From Deltaproteobacteria bacterium (GTDB taxonomy: Bacteria; Desulfobacterota_D; UBA1144; Nemesobacterales; UBA2774), in assembly GCA_040223695.1 (NCBI GenBank), contig JAVKFU010000018.1, positions 310,001 to 374,000 of the forward strand: 64,000 nucleotides of DNA, given 5' to 3'. Positions within the stretch are counted from its first letter, which is position 1, and each line of letters opens with the position of its first letter. Below are positions 18,971 to 29,120 of this stretch, one piece after another. The translations under genes and the position numbers were made by a program. Below the pieces are notes generated by a model. The model did no database searches. It saw nothing but the letters and a program-made list of their open reading frames with translations, and had not been told where the DNA came from.

Positions 18971-21649
18971 TCAGATTTCGTCTATTGTGCCGTACTCGCC
19001 TGACTGACGTATGAGTTTTGCTACGAGTCCGGTCCATCCAGTCTGGTGGCTCGCCCCGATACCCGCGCCGTTGTCCCCGTGAAAATATTCGTAGAAGGGT
19101 ATGCAGGAGTTCCAGTGCGGGTCTGTCTGAAATTTCTCCGTGCCTCCGAAAACGGCCCTTCTTCCGGAGGCGTCCTTTTTGAATATCCTCACCATCCTGT
19201 GCGATATCTCCGCGGCCACCTCCCACAGATTCATATAGTTGCCCGAGCCCGTAGGGCACTCGACCTTGAAATTGTCTCCCAGGTAATGGTGGAATTTCTG
19301 AAGCGACTCCAAGATGAGGAAGTTCACGGGAAACCACACGGGACCTCTCCAGTTCGAGTTCCCTCCGAAGAGACCGCTTGAAGACTCAGCGGGCTCGTAA
19401 TTGACGACATGCTCATGGCCGTCAGCCCGGAAGACGTAGGGGTTATCCTTGTAGTATTTCGACAACGCACGGATTCCGTAGGGGCTCAGGAACTCGTTTT
19501 CATCGAGCATTCCTCGGAGAATGAGCCTCAGTTTATGCTGATCCACGATCGAGAGAATTCTCCTTTCTCCTATGCCCTTTGTCTTCATGCATGCAACATT
19601 GTTTTGAAGGTCCGGCCTGTTCTCGATAAACCATTCCATCCTTCTGCTGAATCCCTTGAGCTTTTCGAGGGCATCGGGTTCGAGTGTCTCTATCGCGTAG
19701 AGCGGTATCAGTCCTACCATTGACCTCAGCTTCATCGGGAGATGACCGCCGCCAGGAAGGTGAAGAACGTCGTAGTAGAAATTATCATTCTCATCCCAGA
19801 GTCCGTCGTGGCCGCGGTCTGGCTGGTTTATAGCCTTCGCTATGTAGAGGAAATGTTCGTAAAATTTACTGGCTATATCTTCATAACTCGGATTTTCTTT
19901 CGCAAGCTCGATAGCGATTGTCAGCATGTTGAGGCAGTACATGCCCATCCAGCTTGTCCCGTCGGCCTGCTCGAGGAAAACTCCGTCAGGAAGTTTTACG
20001 TTCCTGTCGAAAACGCCTATATTGTCGAGTCCGAGGAATCCGCCTTCGAATACGTTTTTGCCTTCCTTGTCCTTACGATTGACCCACCATGTGAAATTTA
20101 GGAGAAGCTTCTGGAATACCCTTTCCAGAAAGCGTATGTCTTTCCTTCCGTACATCTTTCTCTCGATATTGTATACTCTCCAGGCCGCCCACGCGTGAAC
20201 AGGAGGGTTCACGTCGCCGAAGGCCCACTCATAAGCCGGTATCTGTCCGTTCGGATGCATGTACCATTCTCTTGTCAGCCGGGTAAGCTGGCGTTTGGCA
20301 AAGTCGGGATCAATCATCGCTAGCGGGATTGTATGAAACGCGAGGTCCCAAGCGGCAAACCACGGATACTCCCATTTGTCCGGCATGGAAAGTATGTCGT
20401 CGTTATAAAGATGGGTCCATTCGCGGTTTCTTCCGCTCTTGCGCGACTCGGGCGGAGGGGGGAATAGGGAGTCCCCATCCAGCCACTCCTCGACGACGTA
20501 GTAATAATACTGTTTCGTCCAGAGCAGGCCGGCGAAAGCCTGCCGCTTTATGGTTTTTAAATCTTCCGGCATCGCATAGGAGCAGATTTTTTTATGAAAC
20601 TCATCGGCTTCCCTGATTCGCCTGGAAAAAACCGACTCAAAATCCCTTCCGAACGGGGCGGACATATTATGGTCATCGCAAAGCCTGAGCTTCACGGTGC
20701 GGGCCTCGCCCCCGGGAATGGCAAGAGCGTAATGAGAAGACATCTTTGTCCCGTTCCCCTTGGGATTTACCGCGCTCTCGTCGCCTTCGACTATGTAACG
20801 GTTAATGCCGTCTTTTACATACGGGGAGGGATTTTCGGTGCCGAAAAGCCTCTCAAAATTGCTTTCATTCTCGGTGAATAGAAGGCTTGCCGAGTTGTCG
20901 CAGTAAAGCCATCTTTTGCCGAGCGTATGGTGGTCGGCCTCTACCACCTTTATTTCCTCTTCTGATTCCGTGTATCTCATAGAAGGTTTTTGACCCCCGT
21001 TCCAGGACCATGTATTCCTGAACCAAAGAGTGGGAAGCAGGTGCAGAACCGCTTCTGAGGGGCCCCGGTTTATGATAGTAATTTTTATTAGAACATCCTC
21101 GGGGTTTTTTTTGGCGTACTCGACGAATATATCAAAATAGCGGTTCTCGTCGAATACCCCGGTGTCGATCAGCTCGTATTCCGGTTCAAGACGGGACCTT
21201 CTTGTGTTTTCATTGACCAGATCCGAATAGGGGTATGCGTTCTGGGGGTACTTATAAAGACATTTCATATAAGAGTGTGACGGCGTATTGTCAAGGTAAT
21301 AATAATATTCCTTTACGTCCTCACCGTGGTTGCCCTCATTTCCGGTGAGACCAAAAAGGCGCTCTTTCAAAATCGGATCATGTCCGTTCCACAGCGCGAC
21401 CGCGAAGCAAAGCCTTTGATGGTTATCTGAAATTCCTGCAATGCCGTCCTCTCCCCATCTGTAGGCGCGCGAGCGGGCATGGTCGTGGGGCAGGTATTCC
21501 CAGGCTGTGCCCCCCGGGCTGTAGTCTTCCCTTACGGTTCCCCATTGTCTTTCGCTGAGGTAAGGCCCCCACCTTCTCCAGTATGCCTTTCTTTCCCTAT
21601 CCTGCTTTAATCGTTTTTCTTCCGTAGTGAGTTTGGCTGGTTTGGTCAT
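18971..21649 (-). CDS. GH63-like glucosidase
   Basis: An 892-residue protein resembling bacterial glycoside hydrolases of family GH63 (mannosyl-oligosaccharide glucosidase relatives). The first half is a beta-rich domain ([20 protein letters not shown]). The second half is an alpha/alpha-barrel with [20 protein letters not shown] (near 20330 in the DNA), [37 protein letters not shown] and [14 protein letters not shown], acid- and Trp-rich stretches typical of the clan's catalytic cleft. There is no signal peptide, so it should act in the cytoplasm on an alpha-glucoside; mannosylglycerate- or glucosylglycerate-type compatible solutes are one possibility (inference). It stands alone, with no linked transporter. 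Confidence 0.82.
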   Translation of the reverse strand: MTKPAKLTTEEKRLKQDRERKAYWRRWGPYLSERQWGTVREDYSPGGTAWEYLPHDHARSRAYRWGEDGIAGISDNHQRLCFAVALWNGHDPILKERLFGLTGNEGNHGEDVKEYYYYLDNTPSHSYMKCLYKYPQNAYPYSDLVNENTRRSRLEPEYELIDTGVFDENRYFDIFVEYAKKNPEDVLIKITIINRGPSEAVLHLLPTLWFRNTWSWNGGQKPSMRYTESEEEIKVVEADHHTLGKRWLYCDNSASLLFTENESNFERLFGTENPSPYVKDGINRYIVEGDESAVNPKGNGTKMSSHYALAIPGGEARTVKLRLCDDHNMSAPFGRDFESVFSRRIREADEFHKKICSYAMPEDLKTIKRQAFAGLLWTKQYYYYVVEEWLDGDSLFPPPPESRKSGRNREWTHLYNDDILSMPDKWEYPWFAAWDLAFHTIPLAMIDPDFAKRQLTRLTREWYMHPNGQIPAYEWAFGDVNPPVHAWAAWRVYNIERKMYGRKDIRFLERVFQKLLLNFTWWVNRKDKEGKNVFEGGFLGLDNIGVFDRNVKLPDGVFLEQADGTSWMGMYCLNMLTIAIELAKENPSYEDIASKFYEHFLYIAKAINQPDRGHDGLWDENDNFYYDVLHLPGGGHLPMKLRSMVGLIPLYAIETLEPDALEKLKGFSRRMEWFIENRPDLQNNVACMKTKGIGERRILSIVDQHKLRLILRGMLDENEFLSPYGIRALSKYYKDNPYVFRADGHEHVVNYEPAESSSGLFGGNSNWRGPVWFPVNFLILESLQKFHHYLGDNFKVECPTGSGNYMNLWEVAAEISHRMVRIFKKDASGRRAVFGGTEKFQTDPHWNSCIPFYEYFHGDNGAGIGASHQTGWTGLVAKLIRQSGEYGTIDEI

Positions 21650-22000
21650 CGTAGCGGTAGCACAGGGCTTTTTCTAATATTACCTGTACGAACCGGGTGA
21701 TTGTTCTCACTCCGGATGGGTTCAGGTATAGCGCTCTTTATTCCTCCTTTTATTTTTTACTGCAATACGCTGTTACGGGGCTCCATGCCAACCGCAATCC
21801 GTTTCGCGAGAAACCGATAAAACCGAGGTGCGTTAGCAATCCTGTAATGATATCACCAATAAGGGCAAATATATATCAGAATTGGAAGCCTTATAAAGGG
21901 ATGGCGGCCCGTGTGGATAAATGGTTTGAATAATGTGCTCCGGCAGAAAGGCGGGTTTCTTTCCTAATATGCGGCCACGAAATAATAAACAGGGAGCACT
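21650..22000. other. Intergenic region between the DUF2934 and glucosidase genes
   Basis: About 350 bases upstream of the glucosidase gene. A plus-strand frame (21697-21933) has no recognisable protein character. No clear promoter or terminator was seen. Confidence 0.4.
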
Positions 22001-22243
22001 TCAGCTATTAGAATCTTTATTTTTCTTTTTGCCGCTGCTTACCATCTTTTCTGCCTGAAGCCAGTGTTCGACGTCTTTGCCGTCTATACGTCCGCTTTGC
22101 TCGTATAACTCGTAGGCCTTTTTTGCTATTTTGTCATGGATGGATTTATTTGCGGACGCCGATCTTTTCCTCGGGGTTTTAGGCGCTGCCGCTTTTTTAG
22201 CCGCTGTCTTTTTAGGCGTTGTTTCTTTATTATTAGTTGCCAT
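22001..22243 (-). CDS. DUF2934 protein with lysine/alanine-rich tail
   Basis: An 80-residue basic protein. The N-terminal half is Lys/Ala/Pro-rich (repeats like KKTAAKKAAAPK), resembling histone H1-like tails. The C-terminal half, IHDKIAKKAYELYEQSGRI then EHWLQAEKM, is the DUF2934 motif, a short helical domain of unknown function. The tail suggests binding to DNA or another polyanion; this is inference. The start follows AAGGAGAAAG about 5 nt upstream. It is a single gene. Confidence 0.75.
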   Translation of the reverse strand: MATNNKETTPKKTAAKKAAAPKTPRKRSASANKSIHDKIAKKAYELYEQSGRIDGKDVEHWLQAEKMVSSGKKKNKDSNS

Positions 22244-22752
22244 ATTGCTTTCTCCTTTATCTCTGATTATCAGGAAGAAATAACTGTTTTAATGTAAGAA
22301 TATATGAAACTATGTCGGCTGTCATCTGTAAATTTTAGGGTTTAGAAATTGCTCTTGGTTAATCAATTTATAGGCGGTTGTTTTATAGAAAAAGCCGGAC
22401 AGGAATCGGGAGCTAATTTAACTCCTTTACCTGATTGGGGTTGATAATAACTTTTCACTTGCTGTCTCAAAATTCAGAGATGTCTGCGGCTGGTGGGGGG
22501 CACGAGCTCTTTAAGGGCGACCAGTATAGTCTTATGAGAGGCGCCGTTCCCGGCCTTCTTATACCAGAGAAAAGGTCGGTCCTGTTATATCTCTTGGAGC
22601 AAAAATTTGCGCGATTCCCGTAAGGCCGGGCGTCACGGAATGCCTTATTGAAGATCCTCTTATCTTATTTAGAGGCAGAGGTTAAGCGGCAGCTTCTTTA
22701 TTATGCAAGAGCAAAAGTTAACTGACGAGAATTATTTTGGGGGAGCCTATTC
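22244..22752. other. Intergenic region between the bcs operon and the DUF2934 gene
   Basis: About 510 bases. A weak hairpin CCTCT/AGAGG near 22655-22674 could end the bcs transcript. The plus-strand frame at 22435-22623 has no protein-like character. The AT-rich part near 22290-22380 should hold the promoter of the DUF2934 gene. Confidence 0.35.
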
Positions 22753-25700
22753 TTACCTTAATTCCCAGAGGTCATTGCTTTTTGAGGGCGCCAAGCCGGT
22801 TCGTGAAAACAGATAATAACGAAGCGTGAGACCGGCGGATAATTCTGTAAAATCCGCGGACCTGTTTATATCACCAAATGCCCCTAAGGCAATATGCGGA
22901 GTCAGGAGCTTAAGTGTTTCTATATTAATGTCGAAACCTATGCGGGATGAAGTCTCCCCTTTAAATTCACCGTCTGATTTATCATTTCTGAGCGGCAGAA
23001 ATGGAGCGTCTTCTGTACGGAAATAGAGATAGCCCACGGTTCCCTGAGCGCTCAGCCAGAACGATTTGTATGACCTGGTTACAATACCGAGGGTAGGGCC
23101 TGTCATTATAAATATTTCAGGACTGAAGTATCCTCCGTGACCAAGTGTGAAGAAGTTTGAGTTGCGCTCGAAGTGTTCGCTTGTAAAAAACAAGCCGAGA
23201 GATATATCGAATTCGTGTTTGTTAAACGTTCTTCCTGCGGATACGGTTCCGTAAACGGCATTGTTGCCCTTCACATTATTCCCCCAATAGTAATCATAGC
23301 CCCCGATTATTGAAAACCAGTAGCGAGGAACAGGGGTGAGGCTAAGCTCGGCTTCCGCTCCCGTTTTGAGCACTCTTCCCCATTCTCTGCTGCCGAACGG
23401 ATCCTCGAGCCCAACGTAGGACAGAATGGATTCCTTTACCGATTCCTGGTGAATGTTTAAACGCCAGCGGTTCTGCTCTGCCTCGAATGAGAAAGTAGGA
23501 AGTGGAAACACGGGGCCGTTAAGCGGCGTAACGCCGAGCCTGGCGCTATAGTTGATATATCCTTCTTTCTCAAAGCTTATTTCCGGAGTAAATACCCGGA
23601 TCGAGTTGATTAGATCACGCCTCTTCGGACCTCCGTCAGGCGCGGTGCCCACGAACGGGGAAGAAGGAGCGTCGCCGGAATACAGCCAGTGCGGGGCGAA
23701 TGAAAAGCGGATATCGTTCCCCCATTTGAGCGGATACGAGAATACAGCCGGAAAAGCGAGGTCGTTTAACTCGGAAATACCGGAATCCCCGCTTTTATGT
23801 CCGTATGACGGGTTAAACTCAAACGACGGTTTATCGATATTGTGATAGGGAGCTTCCGGGTCGGAATCAATTTGCGAAGCGGTTATAGGCATGCCGCTTG
23901 CGGCAAGGTATTTCCCGGCAGCCTTCTTCAATGATTCATCCGAAGTCCTGCCTATTTCGTAACTAAAATTGATAGCCTCCTTACGCTTGCCTAATTGATC
24001 GTAAGTGCTGAGGATGGCCTCCGCAATTGTTGAATCCCGTGTTTTTTCGAATAGTGCTATAAATAAAGGAAGCGCTTGGTTGAATTTGTTCCGGTTGTAT
24101 AAAATCCATGCAAGCATAGTGCGGGCGCCCTGATTCTCCGGATCAATCACGAGCGCTTTTTCTATATACGCCTCAGCCTCGGCATAGTTTTCTTCTTCAT
24201 AAAGCTTATTGCCTCTTCTAAGATAGATTTTGTTCTCAATTTTTTCTCTCTCCCCGGTTTCTATGCTTGACTGTTCTAATAAGCCCAGGGCCTCATCCTC
24301 CTCGTTCAGCTCTATGAGAGCGTATATCAGACCGATTGTAAAATCGCCGTTTGAAGGATCTCTCTCGTGAAGTTTAGAAAATATTTCATAAGCCTCTTCG
24401 TAGTTATTCGCATTATAGCTGTGCCATCCCTTTACGAGCAGGGCATCCGGGTCCTGAGGATTAATAAGTAAAATCGCGTCCGCAAGTGTGGTAATTTTCT
24501 CTTCGTCATGGGAAATACCGGCGATCCGTTCCTTTAAAACGTCTATTTTCAGCTCATTGACTCGCTGCTTATAATCACCGGGCAAACCGCCCCGCTTCAT
24601 TTCGGCATCTATCAGTTTATTTATTTCAGAATATTCCAGAAGGGATTTTAATTCGTAGAGGACGCCTACCCTCAAATCCCATTTATTCAGGCATGCCGCA
24701 AGCAGGTCGTAGTAGATCTCCCGCGCTTCATCTTTCCTGCCTTGACTATTTAGCATCTCCCCTGCCTTGAAAAATACCCCCGGTTCCATACATTTGTTCA
24801 GTCTGTCTTGATACTTTCTGGTGAGACTAATCAGCGCTGCCGTATCATTTGATTTTTCCGCTTTTTTGAACTCATTTGATATGCTGGGATGTAAAGGCTT
24901 ACGACTTTTACTTTCCTTGATCTTTTTTTCCCACTCTTTCTTTCCCCGATTGCCTAATTTAGATATGTGGAGATTTGCCTTACCGTACTGGTTTTGTTCT
25001 ATCAAAAGGTTGAGCAGGACGGGCAGAGTTTGCTCAACCAGATACTGTTTCACCAGGAGTTCTTCGAGTATAGAAATTGCCCGTTCTTTTTCGTTGAGTT
25101 TAATGTAGCAGTAAGCAAGCCCGAGCCCTGCCTCCAGCGATGTTCCGGGGTGGCTCCCGGCTTGTTTAAAAAATTCTACGGCCTCGTTACACCTTTCTGC
25201 CTTATATCCCTTCCAGCCTCTATTCAGGTTTTGCTCGGCATCCGCCCGGGATGCCTTAGCCGGGACGTCTGCATCCCGGAATTGTTCAGGGTTTTTTATC
25301 GCCCCCGTTCCCTGCTGCTCCCTTTTCTTGATGTCCAATAGATTAGTCTGCCCCTTTTTTTTATCGGGCTCAGGCTCCTCGCGGACCGTTTCTTCGGGGG
25401 ATTCGCGCTTCGATCCTCCTGCTTTGATTTCCGCGGGCTGCGGCGCCTGAGACAGCTTCAGGACGCCGGGATTTCTTTTCTCCCAGGATACAGGCTCTTT
25501 TGAGACGCCTGGCGGAATCATAAGAACGGTCAGTCCCTCTGCAGCCGGGAGGTACAGGAGTGTGGCGCTGTTGTAACCGGCTTCTTTAAGGGTATTTATG
25601 TAAGGGGCGAGCCCTTGTTTGTCGCTCGATTCGCCCGCTCTGAGAGCGTATTCGTCCCCTGATTTTTTAATGGATAAAGTTATGGGGAGCAACCGTGAAA

Positions 25701-25833
25701 CCCGCTCGGCCAGCCTCTTGGCGGATTCCAGATCCGTGAACGATGCAATTTGGATTGTGTAGATATTTTGGGCTTCGGCCAAAGCTGCGGAACTTATTGC
25801 TAAGGCCAACAGGAGAACCTGAATAACTTTCAA
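22753..25833 (-). CDS. bcsC: BcsC-like cellulose export protein with SPOR, TPR and beta-barrel regions
   Basis: A 1026-residue secreted protein. It has a signal peptide (residues 1-21), then a SPOR-like domain (about 22-95, YTIQIASFTDLESAKRLAERV), a charged low-complexity linker (about 110-200), a series of tetratricopeptide repeats (about 200-640; for example YEEAYEIFSKLHERDPSNGD) and a C-terminal beta-barrel (about 690-1010, alternating aromatic strands). BcsC guides cellulose through the periplasm (TPR) and outer membrane (barrel). The SPOR domain, usually a binder of denuded peptidoglycan, is not part of classical BcsC. It starts with TTG (25833), overlapping the TGA of bcsZ, so it is translationally coupled. 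It is last in the operon. Confidence 0.85.
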   Translation of the reverse strand: MKVIQVLLLALAISSAALAEAQNIYTIQIASFTDLESAKRLAERVSRLLPITLSIKKSGDEYALRAGESSDKQGLAPYINTLKEAGYNSATLLYLPAAEGLTVLMIPPGVSKEPVSWEKRNPGVLKLSQAPQPAEIKAGGSKRESPEETVREEPEPDKKKGQTNLLDIKKREQQGTGAIKNPEQFRDADVPAKASRADAEQNLNRGWKGYKAERCNEAVEFFKQAGSHPGTSLEAGLGLAYCYIKLNEKERAISILEELLVKQYLVEQTLPVLLNLLIEQNQYGKANLHISKLGNRGKKEWEKKIKESKSRKPLHPSISNEFKKAEKSNDTAALISLTRKYQDRLNKCMEPGVFFKAGEMLNSQGRKDEAREIYYDLLAACLNKWDLRVGVLYELKSLLEYSEINKLIDAEMKRGGLPGDYKQRVNELKIDVLKERIAGISHDEEKITTLADAILLINPQDPDALLVKGWHSYNANNYEEAYEIFSKLHERDPSNGDFTIGLIYALIELNEEDEALGLLEQSSIETGEREKIENKIYLRRGNKLYEEENYAEAEAYIEKALVIDPENQGARTMLAWILYNRNKFNQALPLFIALFEKTRDSTIAEAILSTYDQLGKRKEAINFSYEIGRTSDESLKKAAGKYLAASGMPITASQIDSDPEAPYHNIDKPSFEFNPSYGHKSGDSGISELNDLAFPAVFSYPLKWGNDIRFSFAPHWLYSGDAPSSPFVGTAPDGGPKRRDLINSIRVFTPEISFEKEGYINYSARLGVTPLNGPVFPLPTFSFEAEQNRWRLNIHQESVKESILSYVGLEDPFGSREWGRVLKTGAEAELSLTPVPRYWFSIIGGYDYYWGNNVKGNNAVYGTVSAGRTFNKHEFDISLGLFFTSEHFERNSNFFTLGHGGYFSPEIFIMTGPTLGIVTRSYKSFWLSAQGTVGYLYFRTEDAPFLPLRNDKSDGEFKGETSSRIGFDINIETLKLLTPHIALGAFGDINRSADFTELSAGLTLRYYLFSRTGLAPSKSNDLWELR

Positions 25834-26867
25834 TTGGTGTTTCCCTTAGCCAAGAGATAGAGAGTAAAGGAATAATAATCGTCTTTCTCCTCTTGTAATT
25901 TGGCCCTAGCTTCTTCAAACAGTTTGTCGCTTAACGCATCTTCTCCCATAATCCTGGCAACCCTTGCGTAGACGGCGTAAAACCCTGCGGGCGCAGATTT
26001 TAGCGAGATGCTGTCATTAACTAGATTCACCCAAAGCGGGATATAGCCGATTTTATCGTAAGTGCTCAAAATTTCCTTTATTCCGGCGGGAAATTCGGGT
26101 TTCACTTCAAATGACATGTATAGCGGTATTCTAATCGCCTCGTAGCCGTAGTTCTCACTTCTCTCCGTGTATATGGAGAACCCGGATTTTTTTAAAATTA
26201 CCCAATCGGCCGGGAGTTGAAGTGTGGAAAATGAAGCTTCGGACAGGATTGAAGAACAGTCTTTGTAGACCTTATCCCAGAAAGGCTTTTTATCCACTTC
26301 CGCAAAGGCCCGGAACGCGGGCAGAATGAAATAAGAGGGATTGATCACAAAACCCTCCTCCTTCTTAAATCCATAATAAGCGGGCATGAGAAGAGTACGT
26401 CCCTGCCAGTTAAAGGCCAGTTCTTTTCTGATCCTCTCGATTATTTCTAATGCTTCAGCTTTATATTCTTGCTTGTCCCATTTTTTTACAGCCTCGATCA
26501 GTGCGAATGCAGCCAAGATATCGCCATCGGTAGCGTTGTTGTAATCAATTACCTCCCACCTTTTATCCGATCTCTTTCCCCAGAGCCACGCCAAGAGACC
26601 GTCCTCCCTTACATTAAGGTTGTTTTTAGTCCACACACGGATTTGGTCGAACAATACTTTATCGTCATGCATGACGGCTAAAAGCATTCCATAGCCTTGA
26701 CCCTCTGAATGAGAAGCGCTTTCCTGATAATAATCGATAACACGCCCGTCCTTACTGATAAAATGTTCTTTATACTGTTCCCATCCGGGTTCTTCCTGGG
26801 AGTAGGCATAACCGTAAACAAAAACAGTCAAGAAGCATGATATGGCGTAGAATGTTTTAATCCTCAT
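25830..26867 (-). CDS. bcsZ: Cellulase BcsZ (GH8 endoglucanase)
   Basis: A 345-residue periplasmic glycoside hydrolase family 8 enzyme with an N-terminal signal peptide (FYAISCFLTVFVYGYAYS). The catalytic-acid region SASHSEGQGYGMLLAV and the second motif NNATDGDILAAFALIEA are both intact. In bcs operons this beta-1,4-endoglucanase trims or proofreads nascent cellulose and is needed for normal export. The gene overlaps bcsB by 11 bp at its start and bcsC by 3 bp at its end. Length and motifs are normal for the family. Confidence 0.93.
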   Translation of the reverse strand: MRIKTFYAISCFLTVFVYGYAYSQEEPGWEQYKEHFISKDGRVIDYYQESASHSEGQGYGMLLAVMHDDKVLFDQIRVWTKNNLNVREDGLLAWLWGKRSDKRWEVIDYNNATDGDILAAFALIEAVKKWDKQEYKAEALEIIERIRKELAFNWQGRTLLMPAYYGFKKEEGFVINPSYFILPAFRAFAEVDKKPFWDKVYKDCSSILSEASFSTLQLPADWVILKKSGFSIYTERSENYGYEAIRIPLYMSFEVKPEFPAGIKEILSTYDKIGYIPLWVNLVNDSISLKSAPAGFYAVYARVARIMGEDALSDKLFEEARAKLQEEKDDYYSFTLYLLAKGNTN

Positions 26868-29115
26868 ACCTGTCGCTCCTGATTCTCCTTAATACATAGA
26901 ACGTGCTGGCGGTCAATATTAACAAGGAAATCGCCAGTAGTGCGAAGAACTTCCATCTGGATGTGTTTATGACTGACTTTACCCGGTTAGCGGTTGACAG
27001 CTTGCCTGTATAGTAGCCCCGTCCGACGTCTAGAGACCACACTTTATATCCTTCAGGCGTAAAATCAACAAGAGCGAGATCCCCTCGGGAATCACCCTGG
27101 ACGGAACTGTCCAGCAGCGCGCTGGTCAACGCTAATAAATCATTGTCCGAAGCCGCGGTAACCAAAAGCACGGAGCGTCCCGGTTGATACGGTGACTCAA
27201 ATTCCATAATCACTCCCTGGTCGTTTCCCAGGCCTCCGGTCTGTTCGCTGTAAGCTGTTTCTATTACAGATTCGGATTGTAGTTCCGAGGTCCCCGCAGC
27301 ATAATTTTTAATTTTCCCCCAGGTCGAAACGGACTCGTTCAGGTTAAGGTTGTTAATGACAGGATAAGGGGCGGTTACCATAGGGCCGTACTTTAAAGGA
27401 GCTTCCTTTCTTATATTCTCCGGTACGGTTGCTATATCGCCGACGACGATGATTTCACGGTTCCAATCCTTTGGTTCCTCAAATCCTATATCGATATTCA
27501 AGAGCGGGTAGCCGATTTTCTGACTCATAAGACCTATAAGATTTAGGGATGAGCTGATTGTTTTGTAATCAGGCCTGGTTATGTACAGAGTTGTCTCCCT
27601 GCCGTCCGGCCACCGCGTAAACGGGAATCCGTCTTGAAAGAAAAGCTCTATCCTGGGCAGCTCCACCCAATGAGACAATGAGGGGAATTTGAATGTGGAA
27701 TCATCGAATATACTTAAAAAGAGATTATCGACTTGAATTAATTCGCATTGACCTGTTACGGATGGGGTGAGCACCGGTTCGAACCTGATGATATTGTCGC
27801 CTCTATTGAAAAGATAACTTGGAATCGAGATCTTGTAGTTGCTGAAAACGGCGCCGTTGGGGTTGTCGAGATGTATGGCCGTAACAATTTCATCGTTCAA
27901 TAAAATGTTTAAAACCGAGTCCGAGCGCATACCGGCTCCGTAGGCTAAATGTAGAGAAATCTCTGCGTATCGGTTTTCTTCAATAAGAAGATCGGTCGGC
28001 AGTCGAAATGACAGATCTTTAGTCTGAGGGGAAAAGCCCTTGAAGCTGTGATTGGGGAATCCGAGTGTTTTAAACGCGTAAATACTACCGGGATTGATCA
28101 TTAGCTTTCCCGAATATGGATGAACTGCGGGCAAAAGAATCTCTTTTATTTCCATCTTATCCGTAGCTGGAAAAGGAAATGAGAGAACTGCTATCGCGGT
28201 TACGGCTAACCGGATATCCTCTAAAGTATTCCCTGAAACTATAATAAGCGCCCTGGTATTGTTATCAGTGGATTTATTTCCATCGGACGGAATTTCTCCT
28301 TCATCCGCGGGGCCAACCGGATTGTCTTTTTCGGCGGGGTTATGCATTATCCGTATATAAGGGCCATTAATGTTCAAGTTCGTTTTTCCTACAAGGCCCT
28401 CCACAAATTCTTTTCTCCCGATTATCACGTTATCGACACCGGGCGTTATCTCGTTTGAAGTGCTGAACTCCACTTTTCTGTAGTCGAATCTGAGCGCTAT
28501 GCCGGAGGCGACCGTGCTTGCCAACAGGGCGGATTCGGGTGAGTTATATTCCGAAACTATGTTTACTTGTCCATAAGGAAAGGTCTTGGGATCGAATAAA
28601 AAGTCGGATATGGAAGATAGCTCCAGGGGAACCGGTTTCAAGTCGTATGTCAGCTCTATGGACGCCTCGTCAAGTTTAAGGGTAGTCCATAGTTCGGGCG
28701 CGCAGGGGAACTCGCACTCCAATGTGTAATGCTGGGTTACGTAGAAGGTCAGATCATTGTAGCCCGGGTCCAGTAGATCAGCAGGCAGCTGCACTCTCGC
28801 TATACCCTCCGGAGCAAGGGGGTTTAACTCTATCTGAGCAAGAGGATAGCTGTTTAATTTGAGGATTAAACGGGAGTTTTGAGCCAGGAGAGCAGAAGAA
28901 TTGACGTATCCGAAATCGATGACGGCTGATTTGACCGCCCATCTTTCGGGGATTGGCAACTTGATGTTGAACTCTGCCTCTGAGCACTTAAGGTCCGTTA
29001 TGCCTACGGGGGCAATTTTATGAAGCGGAATATTGACTGTTTCCGCTCCAGCTCCGGAAGCCGTGTATAGCAGCAAAATGATAGTGAAAAATTGAATAAG
29101 GTTTTTTACATTCAC
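26857..29115 (-). CDS. bcsB: Cellulose synthase periplasmic subunit BcsB
   Basis: A 752-residue protein with a signal peptide (residues 1 to about 24), a large periplasmic region of beta-sandwich (cellulose-binding-like) and flavodoxin-like modules, and a single C-terminal membrane helix (FFALLAISLLILTASTFYVL) followed by a short basic tail. That tail anchor is what activates BcsA in the known BcsA-BcsB complex. It lies 5 bp after bcsA and overlaps bcsZ. The order A-B-Z-C is typical of proteobacterial bcs operons. Confidence 0.92.
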   Translation of the reverse strand: MNVKNLIQFFTIILLLYTASGAGAETVNIPLHKIAPVGITDLKCSEAEFNIKLPIPERWAVKSAVIDFGYVNSSALLAQNSRLILKLNSYPLAQIELNPLAPEGIARVQLPADLLDPGYNDLTFYVTQHYTLECEFPCAPELWTTLKLDEASIELTYDLKPVPLELSSISDFLFDPKTFPYGQVNIVSEYNSPESALLASTVASGIALRFDYRKVEFSTSNEITPGVDNVIIGRKEFVEGLVGKTNLNINGPYIRIMHNPAEKDNPVGPADEGEIPSDGNKSTDNNTRALIIVSGNTLEDIRLAVTAIAVLSFPFPATDKMEIKEILLPAVHPYSGKLMINPGSIYAFKTLGFPNHSFKGFSPQTKDLSFRLPTDLLIEENRYAEISLHLAYGAGMRSDSVLNILLNDEIVTAIHLDNPNGAVFSNYKISIPSYLFNRGDNIIRFEPVLTPSVTGQCELIQVDNLFLSIFDDSTFKFPSLSHWVELPRIELFFQDGFPFTRWPDGRETTLYITRPDYKTISSSLNLIGLMSQKIGYPLLNIDIGFEEPKDWNREIIVVGDIATVPENIRKEAPLKYGPMVTAPYPVINNLNLNESVSTWGKIKNYAAGTSELQSESVIETAYSEQTGGLGNDQGVIMEFESPYQPGRSVLLVTAASDNDLLALTSALLDSSVQGDSRGDLALVDFTPEGYKVWSLDVGRGYYTGKLSTANRVKSVINTSRWKFFALLAISLLILTASTFYVLRRIRSDRYED

Positions 29116-29120
29116 AATAG

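Noticed and set aside
21697-21933. 78-residue plus-strand frame
   Set aside because: No ribosome site, no motif, mixed composition unlike neighbours; lies in the glucosidase promoter region.
22435-22623. 62-residue plus-strand frame
   Set aside because: No recognisable features and a poor start context.
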